A stretch of 27,712 nucleotides of DNA from Candidatus Gastranaerophilales bacterium. GTDB lineage: Bacteria > Cyanobacteriota > Vampirovibrionia > Gastranaerophilales > Gastranaerophilaceae. The stretch is from contig CANROV010000004.1 of NCBI GenBank assembly GCA_947632315.1, positions 1 to 27,712 on the forward strand. Direction: 5' to 3'. The notes under the pieces were generated by a model, which saw nothing but the letters and a program-made list of their open reading frames with translations, made no database searches and had not been told where the DNA came from. Both the position numbers and the translations under genes were made by a program. Below are positions 15,641-22,988 of the stretch, piece by piece; the first letter of the stretch is position 1, and every line of letters begins with the position of its first letter.

Positions 15641-16042
15641 TTATTCGTTATATTCTTTAGTCCATAATCCATGAATATTGCAAAGTTCGCGTGCCGTAAA
15701 ATTATTCTTTATACAGGCTGATTTTATTTCCATTTCCGCTTGTTCATCAGGCTGTAAATATTTTCTCTTTAAATATTTTTTATCCTGAGATATTGCTTCA
15801 ATAAACATTATGTAATGATTTTGTTCCATAGGATGAGGAATAGACCCTACTCTTATAATTTTATTTTCTCCTTCAATGAAAACAATAGGAACATGCTTTT
15901 CCTGCATTTGAGAATCTTCATGCTTTTCTTCTAAGTGTTCCATCGGAAGTGAACAGCATACAAGTTCTCCAACCCCTGAATTTATGACTTCCACAATATT
16001 TCCGCACACATTACACTTATATATTTCTAATTTTTCTGTCAT
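15641..16042 (-). CDS. dfx: Desulfoferrodoxin (superoxide reductase, two-iron type)
   Basis: The enzyme reduces superoxide to hydrogen peroxide without making oxygen, typical of anaerobes. The predicted product is 133 residues. The N-terminal desulforedoxin domain has its four iron-binding cysteines, C10-x2-C13 and C29-C30. The catalytic iron site has E48-K49-H50-V-P, H70, H76, and C121-x2-H124, the full His4Cys set plus the Glu-Lys pair of the active site. The gene is 72 bases downstream of dacB on the same strand, but it appears to have its own -10 and a strong inverted repeat over its leader. GGAG precedes the ATG. It is convergent with the HD-GYP gene, three bases away. Confidence 0.96.
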   Translation of the reverse strand: MTEKLEIYKCNVCGNIVEVINSGVGELVCCSLPMEHLEEKHEDSQMQEKHVPIVFIEGENKIIRVGSIPHPMEQNHYIMFIEAISQDKKYLKRKYLQPDEQAEMEIKSACIKNNFTARELCNIHGLWTKEYNE

Positions 16043-16087
16043 ACTAATCTCCGTTTCACTATGTGATTAGTATATAAGATTATTATA
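16041..16087 (-). promoter_or_regulatory. -10 box and 9-bp inverted repeat over the superoxide reductase leader
   Basis: ATACTAATC at 16041-16049 and GATTAGTAT at 16065-16073 form a perfect nine-base inverted repeat with a 15-base spacer. On the minus strand a TATAAT runs 16087 to 16082, predicting a start near 16075, so the repeat makes up nearly the whole leader and includes the first two bases of the ATG. It is either a repressor operator or an RNA hairpin that hides the start codon while leaving the ribosome site at the loop edge. Confidence 0.55.
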
Positions 16088-16114
16088 AAAATAAAATTAT
16101 CTTTCTGTTTATAT

Positions 16115-17479
16115 CTATTGATTATAAATAAGTGTAATAAGATTATCTTCAAAGGCTTTTATTTCAGACTGTGATTGAGTGAAATTTTGAGTTAATATTG
16201 CAAAAGAATAAGTTTTTCCGTCTTTTGATTTTACCAAACCTATGATAGTGCTGACATTTGACAGTGAGCCTGTTTTAAAACGTGCTTCTCCTCTTAAATC
16301 ATATAATCTTTTTGATAATGTTCCGTCCCCTGACTGTGCCATATAATCTTCAAATTTTTTAAAATCTTTATCCTTATAAAGTTTGTTAAGTGAATTTGTA
16401 AGCCAATCTGCGGTCACTAAATTATTTCGGGAAACTCCGGAACCGTCTTTTATTATAATTGATTTAGTATCTATTCCTTTATTTGTACAAAATTCCGTAA
16501 ATGTTTTTATTGCATTTTCTTCAGTCCCTGTTGTATTATATTTTTTACCTCCTGCAAGTTTAAAGATTGTTTCTGCCATTAAATTGTCACTATTTTGCAG
16601 AACTAAAGGTATAGCTGTTGTAATTGGACTTTTTATTTCATATAATAATTCGGACTCTGCAGGTAATAATTTTGAAGCATATAAAGTAGACTGTATATTT
16701 ATATTGTTATCTTCTAATGCTTTTTCTACAGTATATATAAAATATCTTCTCATGCTGCTTAATGGTATTGATATTTCTTTAGTTTTAGAAACATTCCCTG
16801 ATATTTCAACTACTTCAGGGGTATTCCAATTATATCTGTTAATTTCTATATAATCTTTTTCATTATTTTGATTAAAAGCGGTAAGAATAGTCATTGGAAA
16901 TTTTGACTTTTTTTCGACCGAAGTTTTTCCGTCCGCTGTATTTATAAAATTAACTTTGATAATATTTTTATCGAGGTTATAAGCACTTACTTTTGGTGTG
17001 TAGGGATTAACATCATCATCCCACATCCAGCCGGGGGCAAATTCTTTTTTATCTAATATGCTGTCATCAAAATATAAATTATTAAATGATGTTAGTCCTT
17101 GTTCTTTTAGATTTTTAAATGCATTTCTTATTTGAGCCGTTGTTAATATTGGGTCTGCACCGAGTTTTATATATAAATTATTTTCTTTATCCTTATAAAA
17201 TCCTGTATTAAAGTTATAATCATATCCTAATGTATCAAGCGCTGAATATGTTGTAAATACTTTAAGTACAGATGCAGGATGTAATAATTTCTTTGAATTT
17301 TGTTCATAGACAATATTATTAGAATCAGCTTCTTTTATTGATACAGCTATTGTTGCTGATTCATTATACGGGGAATTTTTTATTAATTTCTCTATTTTCC
17401 CCGTTTGAAATGCAAAACATGGTGATATTATCAGTATTGAAATCATAACTAAAGTTAAATTTTTCATTAAATTTTTCAT
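16115..17479 (-). CDS. dacB: D-alanyl-D-alanine carboxypeptidase/endopeptidase, PBP4 (S13) family
   Basis: The product is a periplasmic penicillin-binding protein that trims or opens peptidoglycan cross-links. The predicted length is 454 residues, with a signal peptide ending near C-F-A23. The three catalytic motifs are S70-V-L-K73, S350-R-N352 and K402-T-G-S405. The long stretch between the first two motifs fits the extra domains inserted in PBP4-type enzymes, and A-G-W-M-W-D-D-D is characteristic of the class. GGAG lies before the ATG. The start codon follows the stop of the amidase gene directly (TAA-ATG), so the two are translated together. Confidence 0.92.
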   Translation of the reverse strand: MKNLMKNLTLVMISILIISPCFAFQTGKIEKLIKNSPYNESATIAVSIKEADSNNIVYEQNSKKLLHPASVLKVFTTYSALDTLGYDYNFNTGFYKDKENNLYIKLGADPILTTAQIRNAFKNLKEQGLTSFNNLYFDDSILDKKEFAPGWMWDDDVNPYTPKVSAYNLDKNIIKVNFINTADGKTSVEKKSKFPMTILTAFNQNNEKDYIEINRYNWNTPEVVEISGNVSKTKEISIPLSSMRRYFIYTVEKALEDNNINIQSTLYASKLLPAESELLYEIKSPITTAIPLVLQNSDNLMAETIFKLAGGKKYNTTGTEENAIKTFTEFCTNKGIDTKSIIIKDGSGVSRNNLVTADWLTNSLNKLYKDKDFKKFEDYMAQSGDGTLSKRLYDLRGEARFKTGSLSNVSTIIGLVKSKDGKTYSFAILTQNFTQSQSEIKAFEDNLITLIYNQ

Positions 17480-18289
17480 TTATTTCTCCGCTACTTTATA
17501 ATTTCTTTTTGTATCTTGAAGTATAGGCATTTTTAACCTGTACTCTTTCATTTCATCAATATTAATTGAAGATATTAAAACTTTTTCTTCTTTGTCTAAT
17601 TTGTTAATGGTCTTGCCCATATAATCCGCAATAAATGAATTACCGCTAAACTTATAGTTCTCATTTATTTTTCCTGTCAAACATGCACTTAATAAAAATG
17701 TTTGATTTTCAATAGCTCTTGCTTTTACAAGTGTTATATATTCATTAACATATTTCTCAGGCCAAGCTGACATATTTACAATAAAATCTACACCTTTAAA
17801 AGCGTATAACCTGAATAATTCAGGAAATCTGATATCATAACATGTCGAAATACCTATTTTACCGATGTCAGTATTGACTATCAGTCCTGAGTCTCCTTCT
17901 TCCAAAAAAGAACCTTCCGCTTCTCCTCTGTGAGAAAATAAGTGATATTTGTCATACGAAGCAATCAACTCACCTTTTCTGTTGAAAATTAAAGATGTAT
18001 TTCTGTCTTTTTCATTATTTTTATGAAGAATGGCGCTTCCGCCAATTATATTGGCATTATATTTTAATGCCAGTTTGGTTAAAAATTTATATGTCCTTGA
18101 GGAGTATAATTCTTCGGAATTTTTATTAAAATTAACGCAATCCCAGCCTGTTGTCCATAGTTCAGGCAATATAATTAAATCTGTATTCCTTATTTGAGAA
18201 TTAACAAGCAATTTTTCAACTTTATAAAAGTTGGATTCAATATCCCCTAAAATCGCTTCCATTTGTACTATAGATACATTTATTTTCAT
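17480..18289 (-). CDS. Nitrilase-family carbon-nitrogen hydrolase (omega-amidase-like)
   Basis: The predicted product is a 269-residue cytoplasmic hydrolase. The catalytic triad of the superfamily is present: E43 in L-P-E-L-W-T-T-G, K114 in Y-D-K-Y-H-L-F-S, and C150 in S-T-C-Y-D-I-R-F-P-E-L. The L-P-E-[L/M]-W-x-T-G and H-L-F-S features are closest to the Nit2/YafV group, which removes the amide of alpha-ketoglutaramate and similar compounds. The exact substrate cannot be fixed here. No ribosome site is seen, and a TATAAT lies about 18 bases before the start, so the message may be nearly leaderless. It abuts dacB. Confidence 0.88.
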   Translation of the reverse strand: MKINVSIVQMEAILGDIESNFYKVEKLLVNSQIRNTDLIILPELWTTGWDCVNFNKNSEELYSSRTYKFLTKLALKYNANIIGGSAILHKNNEKDRNTSLIFNRKGELIASYDKYHLFSHRGEAEGSFLEEGDSGLIVNTDIGKIGISTCYDIRFPELFRLYAFKGVDFIVNMSAWPEKYVNEYITLVKARAIENQTFLLSACLTGKINENYKFSGNSFIADYMGKTINKLDKEEKVLISSINIDEMKEYRLKMPILQDTKRNYKVAEK

Positions 18290-18319
18290 AATTTGATTGT
18301 ATTACAAAATTATATACAT

Positions 18320-18338
18320 ATCAAATAAACGATTTGAT
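18320..18338 (-). promoter_or_regulatory. Hairpin between holB and the amidase gene
   Basis: ATCAAAT at 18320-18326 and ATTTGAT at 18332-18338 are a perfect seven-base inverted repeat with a five-base loop, beginning in the holB stop codon. There is no T run, so it looks like a message-stabilising or processing hairpin rather than a terminator. Confidence 0.4.
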
Positions 18339-19282
18339 TATTTTGCAAAATAGAATGCTAAATCTTCATAGATGATTTGTTCTTTTATGTATGCTTTTAA
18401 CATACGTTTAGATTCTTCCGCTTTTTTTATATCTTTAAGTATTTTATTATATATAACAGTATTTTTAACGTTTATTTTTAACAGCTGTATAAGATAATAT
18501 TGAATACAATCAATAATATATTCGCTTTCAAGTCCTTTTTCCGTTTGATAATTTAAAAGACATTGACTAAAATCAAGTGCTGATTCTTTTTTAAAATAAG
18601 GATAATTTTCAAAATATTTTTCAAAAAAGCTTGTATCATATTTGGTAAACTTAATTCCCGGAACGTAAAAGATTTGCGAACGTGAAACTATTGTTTGAAG
18701 CATATCATCTTTATTGGTTGTTAAAAATATAAAAGTTACATTTGAAGGCGGTTCTTCTATACTTTTTAGCATAGCATTTGCACCTACGGATGAAAAACAT
18801 TTTGAATTTATTCCGTTTGGATACCATATTTTCTTATCGTCCTCTCCTTGAGGTGTGTTGAATCCGGCAGTTTTAAATTCATTGTAATCATTTTTTTCTT
18901 CATTTGAAGGTTTTATTATTTCCGCATCGCAGAATATGAATACTCTGTGATAATCAGAAGAACCGGCAATATTGTTAAGTACTTGATTTATTTGTTCTTC
19001 GGATATTACTGTTTTACTTGAATCTGTTTTGTTATCTATTTTCGATATAGTCATAACTGCAGGATGTCTGTTTTCTCTAATCCATCTGCAATTTTGACAT
19101 TGACAATCTTCTCTCCCGTCTTCAAGACAGTTTAATTGCCTTGCTAATTCAAGAGAAGTGGCATATTGCATGTATATGTTGCTTCCATACATTATTATGG
19201 AATGAAAAAGTCTGTTTTCAGCTATTGCTGTACTATAATAATTGCTTAAATACGGGTATTTTGAATCAAGTATTTTATTCAT
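18338..19282 (-). CDS. holB: DNA polymerase III delta' subunit
   Basis: Delta' is the stator of the clamp loader that places the sliding clamp on DNA. The predicted product is 314 residues. The AAA+ fold is recognisable: H27-S-I-I-M-Y-G, with a P-loop lacking G-x-G-K as usual for delta'; a zinc module C52-x7-C60-x-C62-x2-C65; I-S-E-E-Q-I-N; V-F-I-F-C-D-A; and A-N-A-M-L-K-S-I-E-E-P-P at 168-179. The S-R-C sensor motif reads S-R-S. Between the Walker B-like strand and A-N-A-M-L-K there is an extra acidic insertion at about residues 125-163 not usual in the family. It follows holA by three bases. Confidence 0.88.
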   Translation of the reverse strand: MNKILDSKYPYLSNYYSTAIAENRLFHSIIMYGSNIYMQYATSLELARQLNCLEDGREDCQCQNCRWIRENRHPAVMTISKIDNKTDSSKTVISEEQINQVLNNIAGSSDYHRVFIFCDAEIIKPSNEEKNDYNEFKTAGFNTPQGEDDKKIWYPNGINSKCFSSVGANAMLKSIEEPPSNVTFIFLTTNKDDMLQTIVSRSQIFYVPGIKFTKYDTSFFEKYFENYPYFKKESALDFSQCLLNYQTEKGLESEYIIDCIQYYLIQLLKINVKNTVIYNKILKDIKKAEESKRMLKAYIKEQIIYEDLAFYFAK

Positions 19283-19285
19283 AAT

Positions 19286-20254
19286 CTAACTTAATATTGC
19301 TAATTCTACTATTTTTTCACCTAAACTGCTCCGCCCTGATTTTAATTTATATTCGGCATTAATAAGATTTTCTCTTATTCTGATTAAATTATCCAGCGAA
19401 GTTTTTCTTAATTTTTCCTGAGTTTTCATAATGATAAATTCATGTAAGTTTAATTTTTGGGCTATATCTTTTGCACTCATCTTTTTTTCATAGTTTTTTA
19501 TGAAAATAAAACGTTGAAAATTACTTTGAAGCACTGATAATATCTCAAGCGCATATCTTTTTTCAGTCAAAAGATTATATTGTTTTACCGCTTCATTTTT
19601 ATTCCCTTGAATAATTAAATCGGCGAGTATAAAAACATCTTCCGATAATGTACAGTATTTTTTTATTGATTCTTTATCTATTTTTTTATCGGGATATATT
19701 GCTACTTTTAATTTTTCAAGTTCGGAATCAATAAGCCTTAAATTAGACCCCAATTGTTCTATAAGAAATGAAACGGTATCAGAATTTATTGTTAAATCTT
19801 TTTCTTTTGCCATAGATGTTATTTGAGGTATTAATTCCTTTTGATATGTTTTAAATTGTGCAAATTCTTTCACCTGTGAATATTTTGAAAGAGTTTTATA
19901 TAACTTTTTTCTGGAATCAGGCTTTTTAGTGCTGTTTCTTGCTATTTTACAAACAAATATGATATTTACATTATCATTTATTGATTTTAAAGCATAATCA
20001 ACAGCTTCAATCTGTTTATCATCAAGACTAAGTTCATTTCCTGTTAAATATTTATCAATGTATATAAGATTTAAAGTATTGCCGAACATTAAAGGACTTG
20101 CTTGAATACAATCCATTAAATCGCTAAATTCAGGGTTATCAAATACTTTGTATGCCATAGATGAGAAAGTATCATCAATAAGCTCTTTTTTGAGCTTATT
20201 GATTTCCTTATCCATTAAAAAATCTTCTTGTCCGAAAAAAAAGAATACTGCCAT
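19286..20254 (-). CDS. holA: DNA polymerase III delta subunit
   Basis: Delta opens the sliding clamp during loading. The predicted product is 322 residues, a normal length. It starts M-A-V-F-F-F-F-G-Q-E-D-F-L-M-D-K-E, matching the family's G-x-[D/E]-x-x-L opening. A-S-P-L-M-F-G-N carries the small hydrophobic patch that contacts the clamp. Middle and C-terminal helical domains follow, with L-G-S-N-L-R-L-I-D-S-E-L-E-K-L, a well-kept part of the family. Delta and delta' genes side by side, three bases apart, are unusual but functionally sensible. The glucokinase gene ends three bases before the start. Confidence 0.92.
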   Translation of the reverse strand: MAVFFFFGQEDFLMDKEINKLKKELIDDTFSSMAYKVFDNPEFSDLMDCIQASPLMFGNTLNLIYIDKYLTGNELSLDDKQIEAVDYALKSINDNVNIIFVCKIARNSTKKPDSRKKLYKTLSKYSQVKEFAQFKTYQKELIPQITSMAKEKDLTINSDTVSFLIEQLGSNLRLIDSELEKLKVAIYPDKKIDKESIKKYCTLSEDVFILADLIIQGNKNEAVKQYNLLTEKRYALEILSVLQSNFQRFIFIKNYEKKMSAKDIAQKLNLHEFIIMKTQEKLRKTSLDNLIRIRENLINAEYKLKSGRSSLGEKIVELAILS

Positions 20255-20257
20255 AAA

Positions 20258-21220
20258 TTAATCTTCAATTAATAAACTGGCACCAATAACACCGGCAGTG
20301 TTTCCAAGTTCTGCGTGAACTACTTCGACGGCACTGCCTTGAATAGGCATGGTTCGTTTTTTTAGTGTTTCTTTCAACGGAATAAATAATAAATCTCCTG
20401 CGTCAGCTACTCCGCCTCCGATAACAATCTTTTCCGGATTTAACAGGTTTACAACACTTGCAAGACCAACTCCTATATAATTCCCCATAATTTCAAAGAT
20501 TTTTTTCGCAACAACATCACCCTGCTTTGCAGCTTCTGCAACAATATACGGGGTAATATCAGGGTTCGCAAGTTCCCTGTATTTAGTTGATTTACCGCCT
20601 TTAATGTATTCTTCGGCCAATGCTACAATTGAAGGCCCTGAAGCAAACGCTTCAAGACATCCTGTATCACCGCATCCGCAAATAGGCCCGCCTTCCATTT
20701 GAAGTTTTATATGTCCTATTTCGCCTGCTGCATTACTTGCACCTCTAACCAGTTTTCCGTTGATTATTAAGCCCGAACCGATACCTGTTCCTACTGTTAT
20801 ACAGATTAGATTCTTTGCACCCCTTCCTGCTCCGTAATTTAACTCGGCAAGAGCAGCACATCTTACATCGTTATCAACTTTAACGGGTATTTCAAATTCT
20901 TTTGACACAATTTCAGCAATAGGAATATTTACCCACCCCGGAATATTCGGGGCTAATCTTACTATTCCGTTATCGCAGTCTATCTGCCCCGGGAAACCGA
21001 AACCTATTCCTTCTATTAAATCTTTTGAAACTTTTGATTCTTTCATTAAGTTTCTTATTGCAGTTATTATATTGGAAATGGTATATTCATAACCCATTTC
21101 AGCTCTTGTTGGAACTGTGTCAGAGTATACTATACTTCCTGTTTTATCTACTAAAGCTACTTTTACATTCGTTCCGCCTACATCTACCCCTATTCTGTAT
21201 TTTTTCGTCATTAGTGACAT
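20258..21220 (-). CDS. glcK: ROK family glucokinase
   Basis: The predicted product is a 320-residue sugar kinase, most likely phosphorylating glucose with ATP at the entry to glycolysis. G-V-D-V-G-G-T-N-V-K is the N-terminal phosphate-binding loop, G-F-G-F-P-G and V-D-N-D-V-R-C-A-A supply the catalytic Asp, and T-V-G-T-G-I-G-S-G is the second nucleotide loop. The ROK zinc site is complete: E-I-G-H with C-G-C-G-D-T-G-C-L-E. A strong AAGGAG lies six bases before the ATG. It is the first gene of the minus-strand run that continues with holA and holB, and is divergent from rluB. Confidence 0.92.
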   Translation of the reverse strand: MSLMTKKYRIGVDVGGTNVKVALVDKTGSIVYSDTVPTRAEMGYEYTISNIITAIRNLMKESKVSKDLIEGIGFGFPGQIDCDNGIVRLAPNIPGWVNIPIAEIVSKEFEIPVKVDNDVRCAALAELNYGAGRGAKNLICITVGTGIGSGLIINGKLVRGASNAAGEIGHIKLQMEGGPICGCGDTGCLEAFASGPSIVALAEEYIKGGKSTKYRELANPDITPYIVAEAAKQGDVVAKKIFEIMGNYIGVGLASVVNLLNPEKIVIGGGVADAGDLLFIPLKETLKKRTMPIQGSAVEVVHAELGNTAGVIGASLLIED

Positions 21221-21291
21221 CTCAACTCCTTAGAAATAATATTACCTTTCAAAATCATAGCATAAAAATTATCTTAGAGTGATATTCTTTA

Positions 21292-21320
21292 TTGAAATTT
21301 ATTAATTATCTTTGTATTAT
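21292..21320 (+). promoter_or_regulatory. Consensus promoter giving leaderless rluB transcript
   Basis: TTGAAA at 21292-21297, an exact 17-base spacer, and TATTAT at 21315-21320. Seven bases on is 21327, the A of the rluB start codon. There is no ribosome site upstream of that ATG, which fits a leaderless message. Confidence 0.6.
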
Positions 21321-21326
21321 TAAAAA

Positions 21327-22082
21327 ATGAAAAATCAAAAAGTAAGATTAAATAAATTTATAGCTTCATCGGGATATTGTTCCAGACGAAAAGCCGATGA
21401 ATTAATTGAACAAGGAAAAGTCTGCGTTAATAATGCCGTTGTTTTGGATTTGGGACTTTTAATTAATGCAAAAGATGATAAGGTTACAATTGACGGAAAA
21501 ATTATAAAGCCGGAAACTTTAGTGTATATCCGCTATTATAAACCTGCAGGATACATAACTACAATGTCTGATGAAAAAGGCAGAAAAACTATTTATGATA
21601 TTCTGCCTGAAGAAGTGAAAAATCTTAAGCCTGTCGGCAGATTGGATAAAGATTCAACAGGTTTATTAATTCTTACCAATGACGGTGATTTTATTAATTC
21701 TTTAGCTCATCCTTCCGTAAAGGTTTCTAAAGTATACAGAGTTTGTGCGCAGGGTAAGCTTAATCTTAATGATTTATCATTAATGGAAAAGGGTATAGAA
21801 ATAGAAAAAAATCAAATTGCTTATGCATTTGCCCGTATAATTGAATTTGAAGGTAAAAATACCGTACTTGAAATGACGTTATATCAGGGGCTTAACAGAC
21901 AAATAAGAAAAATGCTTGAAATACTGGGACATCCCGTTATTTCATTAAAACGATTAAGCATGGGGCCTATTGATTTACAAGGACTTAAAAAGGGTCAGTT
22001 TAAATACCTTAAACCAAAACAAATTCAAGATATTAAAAACTATATTAAAAAATTAATTAATGAAAATAAAAAAAATTTGTAA
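21327..22082 (+). CDS. rluB: Pseudouridine synthase, RsuA/RluB family
   Basis: The enzyme makes pseudouridine in ribosomal RNA, by the closest family probably in 23S rRNA. The predicted product is 251 residues. An S4 RNA-binding domain covers about residues 5-65 (R-L-N-K-F-I-A-S-S-G-Y-C-S-R-R-K-A-D-E-L-I). The catalytic domain has G-R-L-D107-K-D-S-T-G-L-L-I-L-T-N-D-G with the nucleophilic Asp, and G-L-N-R-Q-I-R-K-M-L-E near the end. The tail is Lys-rich. The RluB, RsuA and RluE members cannot be told apart with certainty. The ATG lacks a ribosome site but sits exactly at a predicted transcription start. Confidence 0.93.
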   Translation: MKNQKVRLNKFIASSGYCSRRKADELIEQGKVCVNNAVVLDLGLLINAKDDKVTIDGKIIKPETLVYIRYYKPAGYITTMSDEKGRKTIYDILPEEVKNLKPVGRLDKDSTGLLILTNDGDFINSLAHPSVKVSKVYRVCAQGKLNLNDLSLMEKGIEIEKNQIAYAFARIIEFEGKNTVLEMTLYQGLNRQIRKMLEILGHPVISLKRLSMGPIDLQGLKKGQFKYLKPKQIQDIKNYIKKLINENKKNL

Positions 22083-22186
22083 TGTTTTTTGAAGCATGGA
22101 ATATTTTATAATAATAAGTGTGTGATTGGTTTTGATTAGTGGCAAGGTTATTTGTTCTGTTAAATTTTTTTGACTTATTTTTCTTG

Positions 22187-22195
22187 TGTTATAAT
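22187..22195 (+). promoter_or_regulatory. Extended -10 promoter of the TPR gene
   Basis: TGTTATAAT at 22187-22195. A TTGACT at 22170-22175 is present, but only 14 bases away, so the extended -10 probably does the work. Transcription would start near 22202, before AAGGAG and the ATG at 22221. Confidence 0.5.
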
Positions 22196-22220
22196 TTATT
22201 TAAATTAAGGAGACAAAATT

Positions 22221-22988
22221 ATGTTATTTTCTTTATTTAATGATAAAAAAACATCTGAAGAATACGCAGGTGAAGCTAAAGAGGCTTTTATCAATGCCAA
22301 TTATAAAAAAGCACTTAAATTGTACGATAAAGCAATATTAAAAATTAATGAGGATAAAGAAAATCTCCCTTTATATTTGTTTTATCAGGCTATAATTAAT
22401 AAAAATCTTGGAAATATACAATCCGCTAAAAACTTAATAATTAAAGCTATTGATTTACAAAAAGATAATTATAATTTTTATTTAGAACTCGGAGAAATTA
22501 AAAAATTATTAAATGATGAAGGATATAAACTTGATTTTGAAAAAGCCTATTATCTTCTTAAAGGTTATTTATCCGATGAAGATTATGTGGAAGTTTTAAA
22601 AGTATTTAGTTATGATATTTATCAAAGACAATTTTTAGATAATTATGCAAATATGTATTATCAAATAAATAATCCTTTTCAGGCAATTTCATTAATAAAT
22701 AAGTTTATATTAAGCAATCCTGCTGATTATACTCTTTATGATTTAAAAACTGATATTTTATCGAAAATGAAAGAATATAAACTGGCTGTAAATACTATTA
22801 ATAATGCAATAAAATTAGCGCCATCCATAGGTCATTATTACTTATTGAGAGGCGGATTATATATTAATATGAATGATTTTGTTAATGCAAAACCTGATAT
22901 AGAAAAAGCTTTATCGCTCCAGCTTAATGAACTTGATAAAAATAGTTGTTCAGTATATATGGAAGCAATAAATGAGAATATTCATTAA
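22221..22988 (+). CDS. TPR-repeat protein
   Basis: The predicted product is 255 residues, made mostly of tetratricopeptide-type helix pairs. Examples are A-F-I-N-A-N-Y-K-K-A-L-K-L-Y-D-K-A-I near the start, a central region of less regular pairs, and Y-K-L-A-V-N-T-I-N-N-A-I-K-L-A-P followed by a last repeat with D-I-E-K-A-L-S-L. No signal peptide or membrane span is seen, so it is probably a cytoplasmic scaffold. AAGGAG lies nine bases before the ATG. Its stop overlaps that of the convergent carbamoyltransferase gene by four bases. Its partner is unknown. Confidence 0.85.
   Translation: MLFSLFNDKKTSEEYAGEAKEAFINANYKKALKLYDKAILKINEDKENLPLYLFYQAIINKNLGNIQSAKNLIIKAIDLQKDNYNFYLELGEIKKLLNDEGYKLDFEKAYYLLKGYLSDEDYVEVLKVFSYDIYQRQFLDNYANMYYQINNPFQAISLINKFILSNPADYTLYDLKTDILSKMKEYKLAVNTINNAIKLAPSIGHYYLLRGGLYINMNDFVNAKPDIEKALSLQLNELDKNSCSVYMEAINENIH

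Noticed and set aside
16383..16853. Plus-strand frame of 156 codons
   Set aside because: It lies entirely inside dacB, whose three catalytic motifs are intact on the other strand.
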